Notes: generated by a model not told the origin, from the sequence alone. DNA of 64,000 bases from G963678095 sp963678095 (GCA_963678095.2 OY782746.1:744001-808000), one strand, 5' to 3'. Positions 42,741 through 50,159 are shown, numbered from the stretch's first letter. A program made the numbers and translations.

Positions 42741-43223
42741 TTATTCAGACTTTTTGTATAAAATGACTTTTCCGCTGTCCGTGCACTCAGCTAAGAGTTG
42801 TGCCGGCGTTTTCCCACCGAGCACCACCGTATTGCAAATCTCAGCCAGCGGCAACAGGACAAAACGACGCTGCGCTAAATAAGGATGCGGCAACATCAGC
42901 TCCGGGCTATTTCTCAGCTCTTGTCCAAAGAGCAGCAGATCGATATCAATAATCCTCGGGCCCCATAAAACATCCCGCTGGCGGCCAAGCTGCTGCTCAA
43001 TTTGCAGACAGGCTGTCAAAAGCTCTTCCGGATCCAATACCGTTTCCACAGCTACAACTGCATTTAAAAAATCCGGTTGTGCTTTATATCCAAACGGCTC
43101 CGTCTCATATAGCGACGACCAACGGCTGACCTTTATCCCCGGCCACTGCTCCAGCAAGGTAATCGCCGCCATAATATTGGCTGACCGATCACCAAGATTC
43201 GATCCAATTCCCAAAAAAACCAT
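42741..43223 (-). CDS. folK: 2-amino-4-hydroxy-6-hydroxymethyldihydropteridine pyrophosphokinase (HPPK)
   Basis: Transfers pyrophosphate from ATP to the pterin in folate synthesis. ATG 43223 starts one base after the folB stop and gives 160 residues beginning MVFLGIGSNLGDRSANI; the longer frame would run through folB. The signature LGRQRDVLWGPRIIDIDLLL and PHPYLAQRRFVLLPLAEI mark HPPK. It completes the set folP-folB-folK, which covers three consecutive or adjoining steps from dihydroneopterin to dihydropteroate. Confidence 0.96.
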   Translation of the reverse strand: MVFLGIGSNLGDRSANIMAAITLLEQWPGIKVSRWSSLYETEPFGYKAQPDFLNAVVAVETVLDPEELLTACLQIEQQLGRQRDVLWGPRIIDIDLLLFGQELRNSPELMLPHPYLAQRRFVLLPLAEICNTVVLGGKTPAQLLAECTDSGKVILYKKSE

Positions 43224-43224
43224 G

Positions 43225-43587
43225 CTATTGCCGAACCCGCTCGGTCTCAACCTGCACATAGTCGATGGGGCCAGCAATCGGAACCGAAGGCTTGCGCACA
43301 CGTGTCCTGACGGATTTCACCAACGGATTGACGGCAAGAATTTGATCCCCAATATGTGCCGACAAGGTCTCCAGCAAATGAAACCGCTTATTTTCCACAA
43401 CATCTTTAACCAGCTGATAAACAGCCGCATAATCAACCCCATCGCGAATGTTATCCGTATCACTTGCTCTGTCGTCGAGGGTTTCAATCTCAACGTCAAA
43501 ATAAAATTTCTGGCCTTGTTCGCGTTCATATTCATATACGCCGTGAAATCCGTAAAACATGATATTATGAATTATAATCTTTGCCAT
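43225..43587 (-). CDS. folB: dihydroneopterin aldolase
   Basis: Cleaves dihydroneopterin to the hydroxymethyl pterin used by FolK. The 120 residues have the family core IIIHNIMFYGFHGVYEYERE and FYFDVEIETL with the catalytic Glu, and VENKRFHLLETLSAHIGDQI near the middle. ATG 43587 is chosen because GGAG lies eight bases upstream; a GTG three codons earlier is possible. The 5' end overlaps folP by 23 bases, so translation is probably coupled. Confidence 0.95.
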   Translation of the reverse strand: MAKIIIHNIMFYGFHGVYEYEREQGQKFYFDVEIETLDDRASDTDNIRDGVDYAAVYQLVKDVVENKRFHLLETLSAHIGDQILAVNPLVKSVRTRVRKPSVPIAGPIDYVQVETERVRQ

Positions 43588-44797
43588 ATTTTCCACTCCC
43601 CATCATTGCATCTATCATTGTCAATGCTCGTTTAACAGCCTTAACATCATGCACCCGGTGAATCTGTGCTCCCTTCATGCGCCCCAAGAGCGAGGCCGCA
43701 ATCGTGCCTTCCACCCTGTCTTGTGCCGGTAGTTCAAGGATGTCACCGATAAACCGTTTGCGCGAGGCCGCCAGCAGAATTGGACAGCCAAAGGACTGCA
43801 GCTGCTCCAAATTCTTCATAATTGCCAAATTGTCTTCTTTGTCTTTGGCAAACCCAAGACCGGGATCGAGAATAAATTTATCCCATTTTATTCCCTTTTC
43901 GCCGCCAATCGCAATACTCCTGCAAAAAAAATCATGCATATCGGCCAGCGGCCCCTCCGGATAATCGCCCTGCTGCTTGTTGTGCATCACAATCACCGGC
44001 ACATCATATTTTGCTGCAATTTCAGCCATTTCCCCCTGATCATATTGCAGCCCCCAGACATCATTGATGATATGCACCCCCGCCGCGAGCGCAGCAGCTG
44101 CGGTTGTCGCTTTGTAGGTATCGACAGAAACCGGCACGGAGCATTCAGGCAAAAGCTTTTCAAGCATTGGTAGCAACCGTTGCTGCTCCTCTTCGGCAGT
44201 TATTTTCTTGCCGCCGTTATACGGGCGTGTTGATTCCGCACCGATATCAATAATATCAGCCCCGTCCTCCTGCATCTGCTGTAAATGCCGTCTGGCGCTG
44301 TCAAGCGTATTATAACAGCCGCCATCAGAAAACGAATCCGGCGTAATATTCAATATTCCCATTACCAGACTATGCTCCCCATCAAGAAACAACTCCCGGT
44401 CACGCCAGGAAAAATGCCGCTGCGCCAAAAAGCCTTCACAGCTAAGCACTCGGCCGATTTCTTCCGCCAAGGACTTGAGCCCCCACGGCTGCAGTTTCAG
44501 CTGGCTCAGGGCTGCCCGATACTGTTTGAGCGTTCCCATCAGCAATACGTCCGTATAGGCAGCGCTAAGATCTGCCGAGTGACGCGAAACTGCCGCATCG
44601 CCCCCTTTGCCAAGAAATGTCTGTTTCAGCACATTGGCAGCCTTGGTTCCCAGTTTTTCCACTCGCATTACCTTAAAAACTGCCTTCTCCTGCATAATCG
44701 CCGTCCCCGTCGGATCACAATCAAGTTTCGATAATTCCCATGCAGCCTGCTGTTTGTTTTTTATAGCCAAAACCTGAATCCGCCAATTTGTTCCCAA
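43565..44797 (-). CDS. folP: dihydropteroate synthase with long N-terminal extension
   Basis: Joins p-aminobenzoate to the pterin pyrophosphate; the sulfonamide target. The catalytic barrel begins near residue 143 (LVMGILNITPDSFSDGG) and continues with DIIDIGAESTRPY, VPVSVDTYKA, INDVWGL, ILDPGLGFAK and AASRKRFIG, all intact. The first 140 residues (IQVLAIKNKQQAAWELSKLD, TDVLLMGTLKQYRAALSQLK) are extra compared with the roughly 270-residue E. coli enzyme, a long form I associate with some Clostridia and archaea. The start is TTG with GGGGGG upstream. Confidence 0.95.
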   Translation of the reverse strand: MGTNWRIQVLAIKNKQQAAWELSKLDCDPTGTAIMQEKAVFKVMRVEKLGTKAANVLKQTFLGKGGDAAVSRHSADLSAAYTDVLLMGTLKQYRAALSQLKLQPWGLKSLAEEIGRVLSCEGFLAQRHFSWRDRELFLDGEHSLVMGILNITPDSFSDGGCYNTLDSARRHLQQMQEDGADIIDIGAESTRPYNGGKKITAEEEQQRLLPMLEKLLPECSVPVSVDTYKATTAAAALAAGVHIINDVWGLQYDQGEMAEIAAKYDVPVIVMHNKQQGDYPEGPLADMHDFFCRSIAIGGEKGIKWDKFILDPGLGFAKDKEDNLAIMKNLEQLQSFGCPILLAASRKRFIGDILELPAQDRVEGTIAASLLGRMKGAQIHRVHDVKAVKRALTMIDAMMGSGKYGKDYNS

Positions 44798-44906
44798 ATT
44801 TACCCCCCCTATTGCTTATAAAGACCATTTTATTGTATCATGTCAATATACATGGTGATATTTTATACTATATTTCTATGTCATATCAACACCAGGAGGC
44901 CTCCCT
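44798..44906. promoter_or_regulatory. divergent control region between folP and pncB
   Basis: Both genes start outward from this 109-base A-T-rich gap. For folP the minus strand has TTGATA, 16 bases, TATAAA and also TTGACA further in; for pncB the plus strand has a TATACT box near 44868. An imperfect dyad with arms TATCATGT and ACATGGTGATA lies at about 44836-44860 and could be an operator. I cannot name the regulator. Confidence 0.45.
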
Positions 44907-45959
44907 ATGACAAAAAGATTAGATCCTAATACATTTGATTTTCCCGTAGATAAAATCCGCAGTGGATTCTACAGTGATATTTATTTTCTGCGTACACAGG
45001 AAATCCTGAATCAGGCCAATCTGCATGATCGTGTTACCCTGCAGATCTTTCAGCGCGATTACGCGGTTCTCTGCGGCATCGATGAAGCAATTGCCCTGAT
45101 TAAACGCTGTGCCTATCATCCTGAAAACATAAAAATCAAGGCTCTGCATGATGGTGATGCTATCGCGCCCTGGGAGACAGTTATGACCATCGAGGGCGAT
45201 TTGGCGGATTTTGCGCACCTTGAAACGGTTTATCTCGGTACAATTGCCCGCCAGACCAAGGTAGCAACAAATTCGCGCCGCGCGGTCGATGCCGCCGGCG
45301 GAAAGCCCGTGCTCTTTTTCCCCTCCCGCTTTGATCACTATTCCGTTCAGGAAAGTGACGGCTACGCAGCAAAAGTCGGCGGTATGAGCGGAATTTCCAC
45401 ACCGGCCAATGCAGCCGTCTGGGGAATTGAAGCTGCCGGGACCATTCCTCATTCGCTGATTGCCGCCTGCGGCGGTGATACCCTGAAGGCAACCAAACTT
45501 TTTGACAAATACATGGATCCAAAAATTAAACGCGTCGCTCTCGTAGACTTTGATAACGATTGCGTAAACACCAGCCTCGCCGTCGCCCGTGAACTCGGCG
45601 ATCGCCTTGAAGGTGTTCGCCTTGATACCTCGGATAAAATGGTAGATGTGTCTCTGATCGGCCAGATGGGACATTTCAAACCGACTGGCGTCAATGAACA
45701 ACTCGTGCGCAATGTCCGTGAAGCCCTCGACCATGAAGGTTTCCATAAGGTAAAAGTGATGGTTTCCGGCGGATTTACGCCGGAACGGATTCGCCATTTT
45801 GAAGAACACCAGGTTCCAGTCGATGTCTATGCTGTCGGCAGCAGTATTTTTGCCACGAATGTCGATTTTACAGCTGACATCGTGCTTCTAAACGGCAAGC
45901 CTTGTGGTAAAGCAGGCCGAAAATTCAGCCCAAACCCGCGCCTTGAAGATGTCCTATAA
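44907..45959 (+). CDS. pncB: nicotinate phosphoribosyltransferase
   Basis: Makes nicotinate mononucleotide from nicotinate in NAD salvage. The 350 residues fit the shorter clostridial type: IRSGFYSDIYFLRTQEILNQ with the conserved Tyr-Phe pair, LETVYLGTIARQTKVATNSR, FFPSRFDHYSVQESDGYAAK, ALVDFDNDCVNTSLAVAREL, GVRLDTSDKM and MVSGGFTPERI for phosphoribosyl binding. CCAGGAGG precedes the ATG. It stands alone on the plus strand with a tiny downstream gene and then a terminator. Confusion with quinolinate phosphoribosyltransferase is excluded by the motif order. Confidence 0.93.
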   Translation: MTKRLDPNTFDFPVDKIRSGFYSDIYFLRTQEILNQANLHDRVTLQIFQRDYAVLCGIDEAIALIKRCAYHPENIKIKALHDGDAIAPWETVMTIEGDLADFAHLETVYLGTIARQTKVATNSRRAVDAAGGKPVLFFPSRFDHYSVQESDGYAAKVGGMSGISTPANAAVWGIEAAGTIPHSLIAACGGDTLKATKLFDKYMDPKIKRVALVDFDNDCVNTSLAVARELGDRLEGVRLDTSDKMVDVSLIGQMGHFKPTGVNEQLVRNVREALDHEGFHKVKVMVSGGFTPERIRHFEEHQVPVDVYAVGSSIFATNVDFTADIVLLNGKPCGKAGRKFSPNPRLEDVL

Positions 45960-45977
45960 ACAGGAGGAGGTTTTTTT

Positions 45978-46067
45978 ATGGAAGTATCCTGGGGTGACTT
46001 CTTTTTGCTGCTCTTGATTTTACTGATGTTTACCTATTCGTTTTGGAATTCAATTTTTACCGATTAA
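45978..46067 (+). CDS. 29-residue single-pass membrane microprotein
   Basis: Eighteen bases after pncB stops, an ATG follows CAGGAGGAGG with a seven-base spacer, one of the strongest ribosome binding sites in the window. The frame has 29 codons and ends at TAA just before the terminator. The peptide starts MEVSWGDFF, has a hydrophobic core LLLLILLMF, then TYSFWNSIF and ends TD; it is almost entirely one membrane helix. Aromatic residues flank the helix as in small membrane regulators. I do not recognise it, and no function is assigned. The pair pncB and peptide form one transcript. Confidence 0.7.
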   Translation: MEVSWGDFFLLLLILLMFTYSFWNSIFTD

Positions 46068-46072
46068 AAAAG

Positions 46073-46115
46073 TCCTGTCGGCTGAGATTTCACTCTTAGC
46101 CGACAGGATTTTTTT
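46073..46115 (+). terminator. terminator after pncB and the microprotein
   Basis: TCCTGTCGGCT (46073-46083) pairs perfectly with AGCCGACAGGA (46098-46108), followed by seven T. It begins five bases after the microprotein stop. This supports that frame as the true end of the transcript. Confidence 0.92.
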
Positions 46116-46125
46116 CAAAAACGGC

Positions 46126-46152
46126 AAAAAAAAAGGAGAGAACCTCTCTCCT
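46126..46152 (-). terminator. terminator after the NlpC/P60 gene
   Basis: AGGAGAG and CTCTCCT pair around a five-base loop, followed by nine T on the minus strand, five bases below the stop codon. It converges with the pncB terminator. Confidence 0.88.
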
Positions 46153-46157
46153 AAAAA

Positions 46158-46820
46158 TTACATCACCCGGCGAGCCCCGATATAGCAGGATCCCCAATAA
46201 GAACTTGATAATGAATCAACCACAACGCCACGGCTTGAAGACGCATTGATAAACCGGCCATTGCCTAAATAGATGCCTACATGGGAGGCACCATATTCAT
46301 AGGTAGAAAAGAAAACGAGATCTCCCGGAATCAATTCGTCATAGGCCACCGGTGTACCGACTTCATACTGGGCATCGGCTGTACGCGGCAAATAAATGCC
46401 AGCATTGGCAAAGACATAGCGGACATAACCTGAACAATCAAATCCGCTGGGCGTAGTTCCACCAAAAACATATGGCACCCCAACATAGGCCAGAGACGAT
46501 TGTACCACACGGCGGGTTATGTAATTCGACCCACGGCTCACTTCCGGAATGTCTCTTCCCAGCAGCGCCATATATGTTGAACTCCCCACGAGTCCATCGG
46601 CGGATAAGCCCCGGGACTGCTGAAACTGCTTGACGGCTTCCGCTGTCGACGGACCAAAATCCCCATCAGCCGCTACATCGTAGCCCAAGCTTGCCAATTG
46701 GCCCTGAATTTCGGCCACTTCATCACCCTGGTCCCCCACGCGAAACGAAGCCGCATCGGCAACGGAAAACCAGCACATAAGTACCATTGATAGCGTTAAT
46801 ATACGCAGCAACTTACTCAA
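46158..46820 (-). CDS. secreted NlpC/P60 cell-wall hydrolase with peptidoglycan-binding domain
   Basis: Endopeptidase that cuts peptide stems of peptidoglycan. I start it at TTG 46820, seven bases after AGAGGAG; this gives 220 residues with a clean signal peptide (RILTLSMVLMCWFSVADA). Next comes a peptidoglycan-binding repeat (VAEIQGQLASLGYDVAADGD, residues about 25-85), and then NlpC/P60 with catalytic Cys in GFDCSGYVRYVF and His in SHVGIYLGNGRF. The open frame to 46919 would translate the riboswitch and hide the signal peptide, so it is rejected. Control by c-di-AMP fits a wall-turnover enzyme. Confidence 0.94.
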   Translation of the reverse strand: MSKLLRILTLSMVLMCWFSVADAASFRVGDQGDEVAEIQGQLASLGYDVAADGDFGPSTAEAVKQFQQSRGLSADGLVGSSTYMALLGRDIPEVSRGSNYITRRVVQSSLAYVGVPYVFGGTTPSGFDCSGYVRYVFANAGIYLPRTADAQYEVGTPVAYDELIPGDLVFFSTYEYGASHVGIYLGNGRFINASSSRGVVVDSLSSSYWGSCYIGARRVM

Positions 46821-46837
46821 AAAGCCACTCCTCTCTT

Positions 46838-46970
46838 TGTCGCCTACGAGGTTAGCTGTCGGGTTAGGGCAGAGAAGAAGACCACCCCTTGTTTGTCGGC
46901 AGAGCCGGACTAACAACATTCACCCCAAAGAATTGGTTTCCCCGTTCCTGAGCTGGATTCGGCTTGTTTA
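46838..46970 (-). ncRNA. c-di-AMP riboswitch (ydaO/yuaA type)
   Basis: The leader RNA has the conserved blocks of this class in order: GCCGAATCC (46955-46963), ACGGGGAAACC, TTTGGGGTGAATG, and the hallmark CCCGACAGCTAACC with TCGTAGGC (46842-46863). The class binds c-di-AMP and switches off wall hydrolase and osmolyte genes. No terminator stem is evident between it and the gene, and the ribosome binding site (46828-46835) follows directly, so control may act on translation; this last point is inference. Confidence 0.92.
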
Positions 46971-46987
46971 TAACTCATTGCATTAAC

Positions 46988-47015
46988 TATTCGCCAAAAT
47001 AATCTAATTTCCTGC
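46988..47015 (-). promoter_or_regulatory. sigma-H-type promoter of the riboswitch-NlpC unit
   Basis: Minus strand: GCAGGAAAT (47007-47015), an 11-base spacer, GGCGAATA (46988-46995). This is a full match to the Bacillus sigma-H pattern RnAGGAwWW and RnnGAAT. The start site near 46981 would be just above the riboswitch. No good sigma-A promoter is seen in the gap. Confidence 0.65.
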
Positions 47016-47077
47016 TTTGGAAATTATTTTATTTTTTTGATTATTTCCGCTATTTTTACAAAAAAACCTATCTTCAT

Positions 47078-47103
47078 AAAAAAAACTGCCGGTTGTCCGG
47101 CAG
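47078..47103 (-). terminator. terminator after the RNase P RNA
   Basis: CTGCCGG and CCGGCAG pair around a four-base loop, followed by eight T on the minus strand, some 15 bases below the mature 3' end. Confidence 0.92.
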
Positions 47104-47118
47104 TATAGCAGCCTATAA

Positions 47119-47475
47119 CTTTGAGTAATCAATAAGCCGAGTTTTGTTCCGCTTGCGCGGTGACGATCATTTATCTAGATCGACAGTTGCCTGTCGATTC
47201 AAGCGACTCAACCCGGAAGGTTCCGCGGGCAGCATCATCCCTTCCCTATTCGGTCTTGCTCCATGTGGGGTTTACCAAGCCGGCCAGTCACCTGACCGCT
47301 GGTGCGCTCTTACCGCACCTTTCCACCCTTACCTGCTATGCAGGCGGTCTAAATTTCTATAGCACTTTCCCTAAGGTCACCCTCGCTGGACGTTATCCAG
47401 CACATCGCCCTGTGGAGCCCGGACTTTCCTCAAATGCCTCGAAGGCACTCGCGATCATCTTTCATACTCAAAGCC
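47119..47475 (-). ncRNA. rnpB: RNase P RNA, bacterial class A
   Basis: Catalytic RNA that trims tRNA 5' ends. The minus strand has the conserved cores GAGGAAAGTCCGGGCTCCAC near the 5' end, GGGTGGAAAGGTGCGGTAAG, TGGTAAACCCC and AGCAAGACCGAAT in the middle (the CCA-binding and J regions), and AACAAAACTCGGCTTA near the 3' end. The terminal P1 helix is formed by CTTTGAGTA (47465-47473 region) and TACTCAAAG (47119-47127), which sets the ends. The P12 and P15 areas are intact. It has its own consensus promoter and terminator. Confidence 0.96.
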
Positions 47476-47484
47476 AACTCTTTG

Positions 47485-47513
47485 ATTATAACACTTCGAC
47501 CTTGCTATGTCAA
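47485..47513 (-). promoter_or_regulatory. consensus sigma-A promoter of rnpB
   Basis: Minus strand: TTGACA (47508-47513), 17 bases, TATAAT (47485-47490), a perfect match to the housekeeping consensus. The TGA stop codon of thiE lies inside the -35 box. The start site near 47478 agrees with the 5' end of the RNA. Confidence 0.93.
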
Positions 47514-48163
47514 TTTCCGGCCCGGAAGCATCGGCGCAAAGTAGCAATCGAAGCGTCTATGTCCACTGCTCCGACAATCCCCGATACGACAGCCACTGTA
47601 TCCGCTCCCGCTTCCGCTACAGCTGCAATATTATGCTCCTTGATGCCACCAATCGCCACATATGGCAACAAACTGCTGTGCGCTGCCTGCCGGACGTAAT
47701 CAAGTCCGACTGGCGCCGTGGCTTTCGTTGTCGTGGGAAAAACCGGACCGACACCAATGTAATCGATCAGATTCGCCAAATCATTTGCTGCCTGCAGTTG
47801 CTCGAGGTTATGGGTTGACAGGCCAATGACTTTTTTCGGTCCGACAAGTTGCCGAACTGCAGCTGGAGGCAAATCCATCTGACCGATGTGAACTCCATCC
47901 GCATCGACCGCAAGTGCCAAATCGACAAAATCATCAATAATAAAGGATGCGCCGGCAGCCCTTGTCATTTCTCGCAGCACACGGCATTCCTCATACATAT
48001 CCCGGGCACTTTTTTCTTTTTCACGATACTGTAAAAAGCGAATGCCAGCCGCAAGCATTTGAGCAACAACCTCCGTATTGCTGCGCCCCCGTGACATTTT
48101 CTCGGCTGTTATAGCATAAAGCTCCGTATTTTTAAAATTTTCCATTGTCTCAGCCCTTGACAT
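47510..48163 (-). CDS. thiE: thiamine-phosphate synthase
   Basis: Couples the thiazole and pyrimidine phosphates to thiamine monophosphate. The 217 residues show FLQYREKEKSARDMYEECRV, FIIDDFVDLALAVDADGVHI, GQMDLPPAAVRQLVGPKKVI, GLSTHNLEQL, YIGVGPVFPTTTKATAPVGL and VAIGGIKEHNI, the phosphate-binding loops of the ThiE barrel. AGAGGAGG lies eight bases before the ATG. It follows the nif3-like gene by 20 bases. No other thi gene or TPP riboswitch is present in the window. Confidence 0.95.
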   Translation of the reverse strand: MSRAETMENFKNTELYAITAEKMSRGRSNTEVVAQMLAAGIRFLQYREKEKSARDMYEECRVLREMTRAAGASFIIDDFVDLALAVDADGVHIGQMDLPPAAVRQLVGPKKVIGLSTHNLEQLQAANDLANLIDYIGVGPVFPTTTKATAPVGLDYVRQAAHSSLLPYVAIGGIKEHNIAAVAEAGADTVAVVSGIVGAVDIDASIATLRRCFRAGN

Positions 48164-48183
48164 GCTATCTGCCTCCTCTGGCT

Positions 48184-49299
48184 TTAAATGAATTCAAACG
48201 GGTCCGTACCGGTTGTATCCGCAGAAACTTCAACCTTCCACTTACCGGCTGCGGCTATTGCTTTAAGCTTTTCCGCCAACACTGGAACCACCGGTGTTTC
48301 CGTAGCAAAATGGCCGGCATCAATCAGGTGCAGGCCAAGTTCAGCCGCCCGTTGCGCCTCATGGTATTTCACATCGCCAGTGACATAGGCATCCGCTCCC
48401 ATATAAGCTGCTTTGGCAATAAACTCCGCCCCGCTGCCACTGCATAAAGCCACCCGACTGACCATTTTTTCGCCACCACGGACCAGTCGCACAGCATCAG
48501 TAGCAAGCGCCAACTTGACCTTATGCGCAAATATTTCCACCGGCAATGCTGTTTCGAGATCGGCCATCCGGCCCAGACTCATAACCTTCCCTTTGTTTTT
48601 TAGCGGGTAAAGATCATAGGCTGGCTCTTCATAGGGGTGAGCTTTGCACATAGCACGAACCATACGGTTTTGACTTTGCACCGGGAAAATAGTTTCCAGC
48701 CGCACTTCTTCCACCTGCTCCAAAACACCTCGTTCCCCAATAAACGGGTTTGCTTTGGCGAGCGGCAAAAACGTCCCCTGTCCCTTGCAACGAAACGCAC
48801 AATGCGAATAGTTACCAATATGGCCGGCTCCAGCATCCCCCAGCGCCTTTTGAACAACATCGGCGTATTCAGCAGGGACAAATACGACCAGCTTTACCAG
48901 TTCTTCCTCTGCGGTAACAGCAAACGGGCGAATATTTTCAAGCCCTAGAAGTTCCGCTAAAACGTCATTGACGCCGCCAGCGGTAATATCAAGATTTGTA
49001 TGGGCAGCAAAAACTGCAATATTTGCTGTCAACAACTTCTGCAGCACTCGCCCCTGGGGCAGATCTGTCCGCAGTTGTTTCATCGGCTTAAACAATAAAG
49101 GATGATGAGAAATTATCATATCGTATTTTTCAGCGACAGCAAAATCTACCAGTGCTTCACTGACATCAAGGGCCACGATGATTTTGTGGACCTCTTGTGC
49201 CGGACTACCGACGAGCAAGCCGACATTATCCCAGTCTTCAGCCAAATAGCGCGGGGCTATTTTATCCAGAGCTTCCATAACAACCTGACATTTTACCAT
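48184..49299 (-). CDS. Nif3-like dinuclear metal-binding hexameric protein (YqfO type)
   Basis: Widely conserved protein of the NIF3/DUF34 family, with a toroid hexamer and a two-metal site. The 371 residues have CQVVMEALDKIAPRYLAEDW at the start, HHPLLFKPMKQLR and AHTNLDITAGGVNDVLAELL with the metal-binding His and Asp, and AGHFATETPVV near the end. An inserted middle domain of about 105 residues (KLVVFVPAEYADVVQKALGD) is the PII-like domain of the long YqfO type. Function is unproven; the name GTP cyclohydrolase type 2 used in databases rests on a homologue. It is placed after trmK as in Bacillus. Confidence 0.92.
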   Translation of the reverse strand: MVKCQVVMEALDKIAPRYLAEDWDNVGLLVGSPAQEVHKIIVALDVSEALVDFAVAEKYDMIISHHPLLFKPMKQLRTDLPQGRVLQKLLTANIAVFAAHTNLDITAGGVNDVLAELLGLENIRPFAVTAEEELVKLVVFVPAEYADVVQKALGDAGAGHIGNYSHCAFRCKGQGTFLPLAKANPFIGERGVLEQVEEVRLETIFPVQSQNRMVRAMCKAHPYEEPAYDLYPLKNKGKVMSLGRMADLETALPVEIFAHKVKLALATDAVRLVRGGEKMVSRVALCSGSGAEFIAKAAYMGADAYVTGDVKYHEAQRAAELGLHLIDAGHFATETPVVPVLAEKLKAIAAAGKWKVEVSADTTGTDPFEFI

Positions 49300-49979
49300 T
49301 GGCTTAATGCCTCCAGTTTTTCAATTTTTTCTATGGTTCCCTGATATTTCGAGCTGGATTTCGCCCGATCACTGCTCGCGAGTCCCTGTAAAATCCGTCG
49401 TTCCTGAGACAGCAGTTGCTCCAGCCGTAACCGAAGAAGCGGATCTTTTTTTTGCCAAATAATCGGTCCGATCGACAACATTATATCATCCGGCATTGCC
49501 CCCTCGCCAGGAACAGCATATAAAATTTCATACAGGCGTTCATCTTCAAGGACCAGCACCTCATCGCTTATATGCCAGCCATGCTGATAGAGCCATTTCC
49601 TCAGCCCGGCACCGGCGTTCATCGGTTGCAGAATCAAGCCCGACAAGCCTGCCAGTATATCCGCTGAGGCAGTCAAAAGCTCCTGCATCAAGCCTCCGCC
49701 CATGCCAGCAATCGTCACCACATCAACCTCACCCGGGGTGAGAACCTTAAGCCCATCGCCAAGACGAACTTCAATCTTTCCCGATAGCCCGGCAGCAGCA
49801 ACCGAAGCCAGCGCTACCTGATAAGGACCTTTATTGACATCCGCAGCAACCGCAGCCGTGACGACGTCATTTTGGCACAGATTTATTGGCAGATAAGCAT
49901 GATCTGTCCCGATATCAGCCAGCCGCACACCTTGCGGAACAAGCGATGCTACCGCTGCCAACCGTTCTCCTAAACTCAT
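49293..49979 (-). CDS. trmK: tRNA (adenine-22-N1)-methyltransferase TrmK
   Basis: SAM-dependent enzyme that methylates A22 of tRNA in Firmicutes. The 228 residues show LGERLAAVASLVPQGVRLAD, DIGTDHAYLPINLCQ (SAM motif I), VTIAGMGGGLMQELL and LILQPMNAGAGLRKWL (NPPY-like region). ATG 49979 is chosen because the frame upstream runs through the tRNA terminator; GGGAGTGG lies before the ATG. It lies just below the two tRNA genes and overlaps nif3 by seven bases, the usual rpoD-trmK-nif3 neighbourhood. Confidence 0.93.
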   Translation of the reverse strand: MSLGERLAAVASLVPQGVRLADIGTDHAYLPINLCQNDVVTAAVAADVNKGPYQVALASVAAAGLSGKIEVRLGDGLKVLTPGEVDVVTIAGMGGGLMQELLTASADILAGLSGLILQPMNAGAGLRKWLYQHGWHISDEVLVLEDERLYEILYAVPGEGAMPDDIMLSIGPIIWQKKDPLLRLRLEQLLSQERRILQGLASSDRAKSSSKYQGTIEKIEKLEALSQW

Positions 49980-50025
49980 AAAAATCCACTCCCTCTCCGC
50001 ACAGCGCCAGTGGACTGCGCGTAAA

Positions 50026-50057
50026 CAAAAAATGCAAAGCAGGAATCTGCTTTGCAT
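50026..50057 (-). terminator. terminator between the tRNA genes and trmK
   Basis: ATGCAAAGCAG (minus) pairs perfectly with CTGCTTTGCAT around a four-base loop, followed by six T. It follows the tRNA 3' end by 15 bases, so most transcripts should stop here; trmK then depends on readthrough or an unseen promoter. Confidence 0.9.
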
Positions 50058-50072
50058 CTATTTTACCTCTGA

Positions 50073-50147
50073 TGGTGGGCCCACTTGGGATTGAACCAAG
50101 GACCGACCGGTTATGAGCCGGTTGCTCTACCGCTGAGCTATAGGCCC
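50073..50147 (-). tRNA. tRNA with CAT anticodon, probably tRNA-Ile2 (alternatively Met)
   Basis: A full cloverleaf with encoded CCA: acceptor GGGCCTA/TGGGCCC with one T-G pair, anticodon loop CTCATAA, T-loop GGTTCAATCC. CAT can be elongator Met or, after lysidine modification by TilS, Ile for ATA codons. C4-G69 and C5-G68 are TilS determinants known from E. coli and also occur in Bacillus tRNA-Ile2, while Bacillus Met has other pairs. I therefore favour Ile2 with moderate confidence. Confidence 0.85.
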
Positions 50148-50159
50148 GCAAAGAAAAAA

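Noticed and set aside
44919..45809. Minus-strand frame of 296 codons opposite pncB
   Set aside because: The plus strand encodes an intact nicotinate phosphoribosyltransferase with promoter-side and ribosome-binding signals; the minus frame has none.
46821..46919. Upstream extension of the NlpC/P60 frame
   Set aside because: It is the c-di-AMP riboswitch read as protein; the signal peptide would be internal.
49980..50057. Upstream extension of trmK
   Set aside because: It would translate the tRNA terminator; TrmK homologues start near the chosen ATG.
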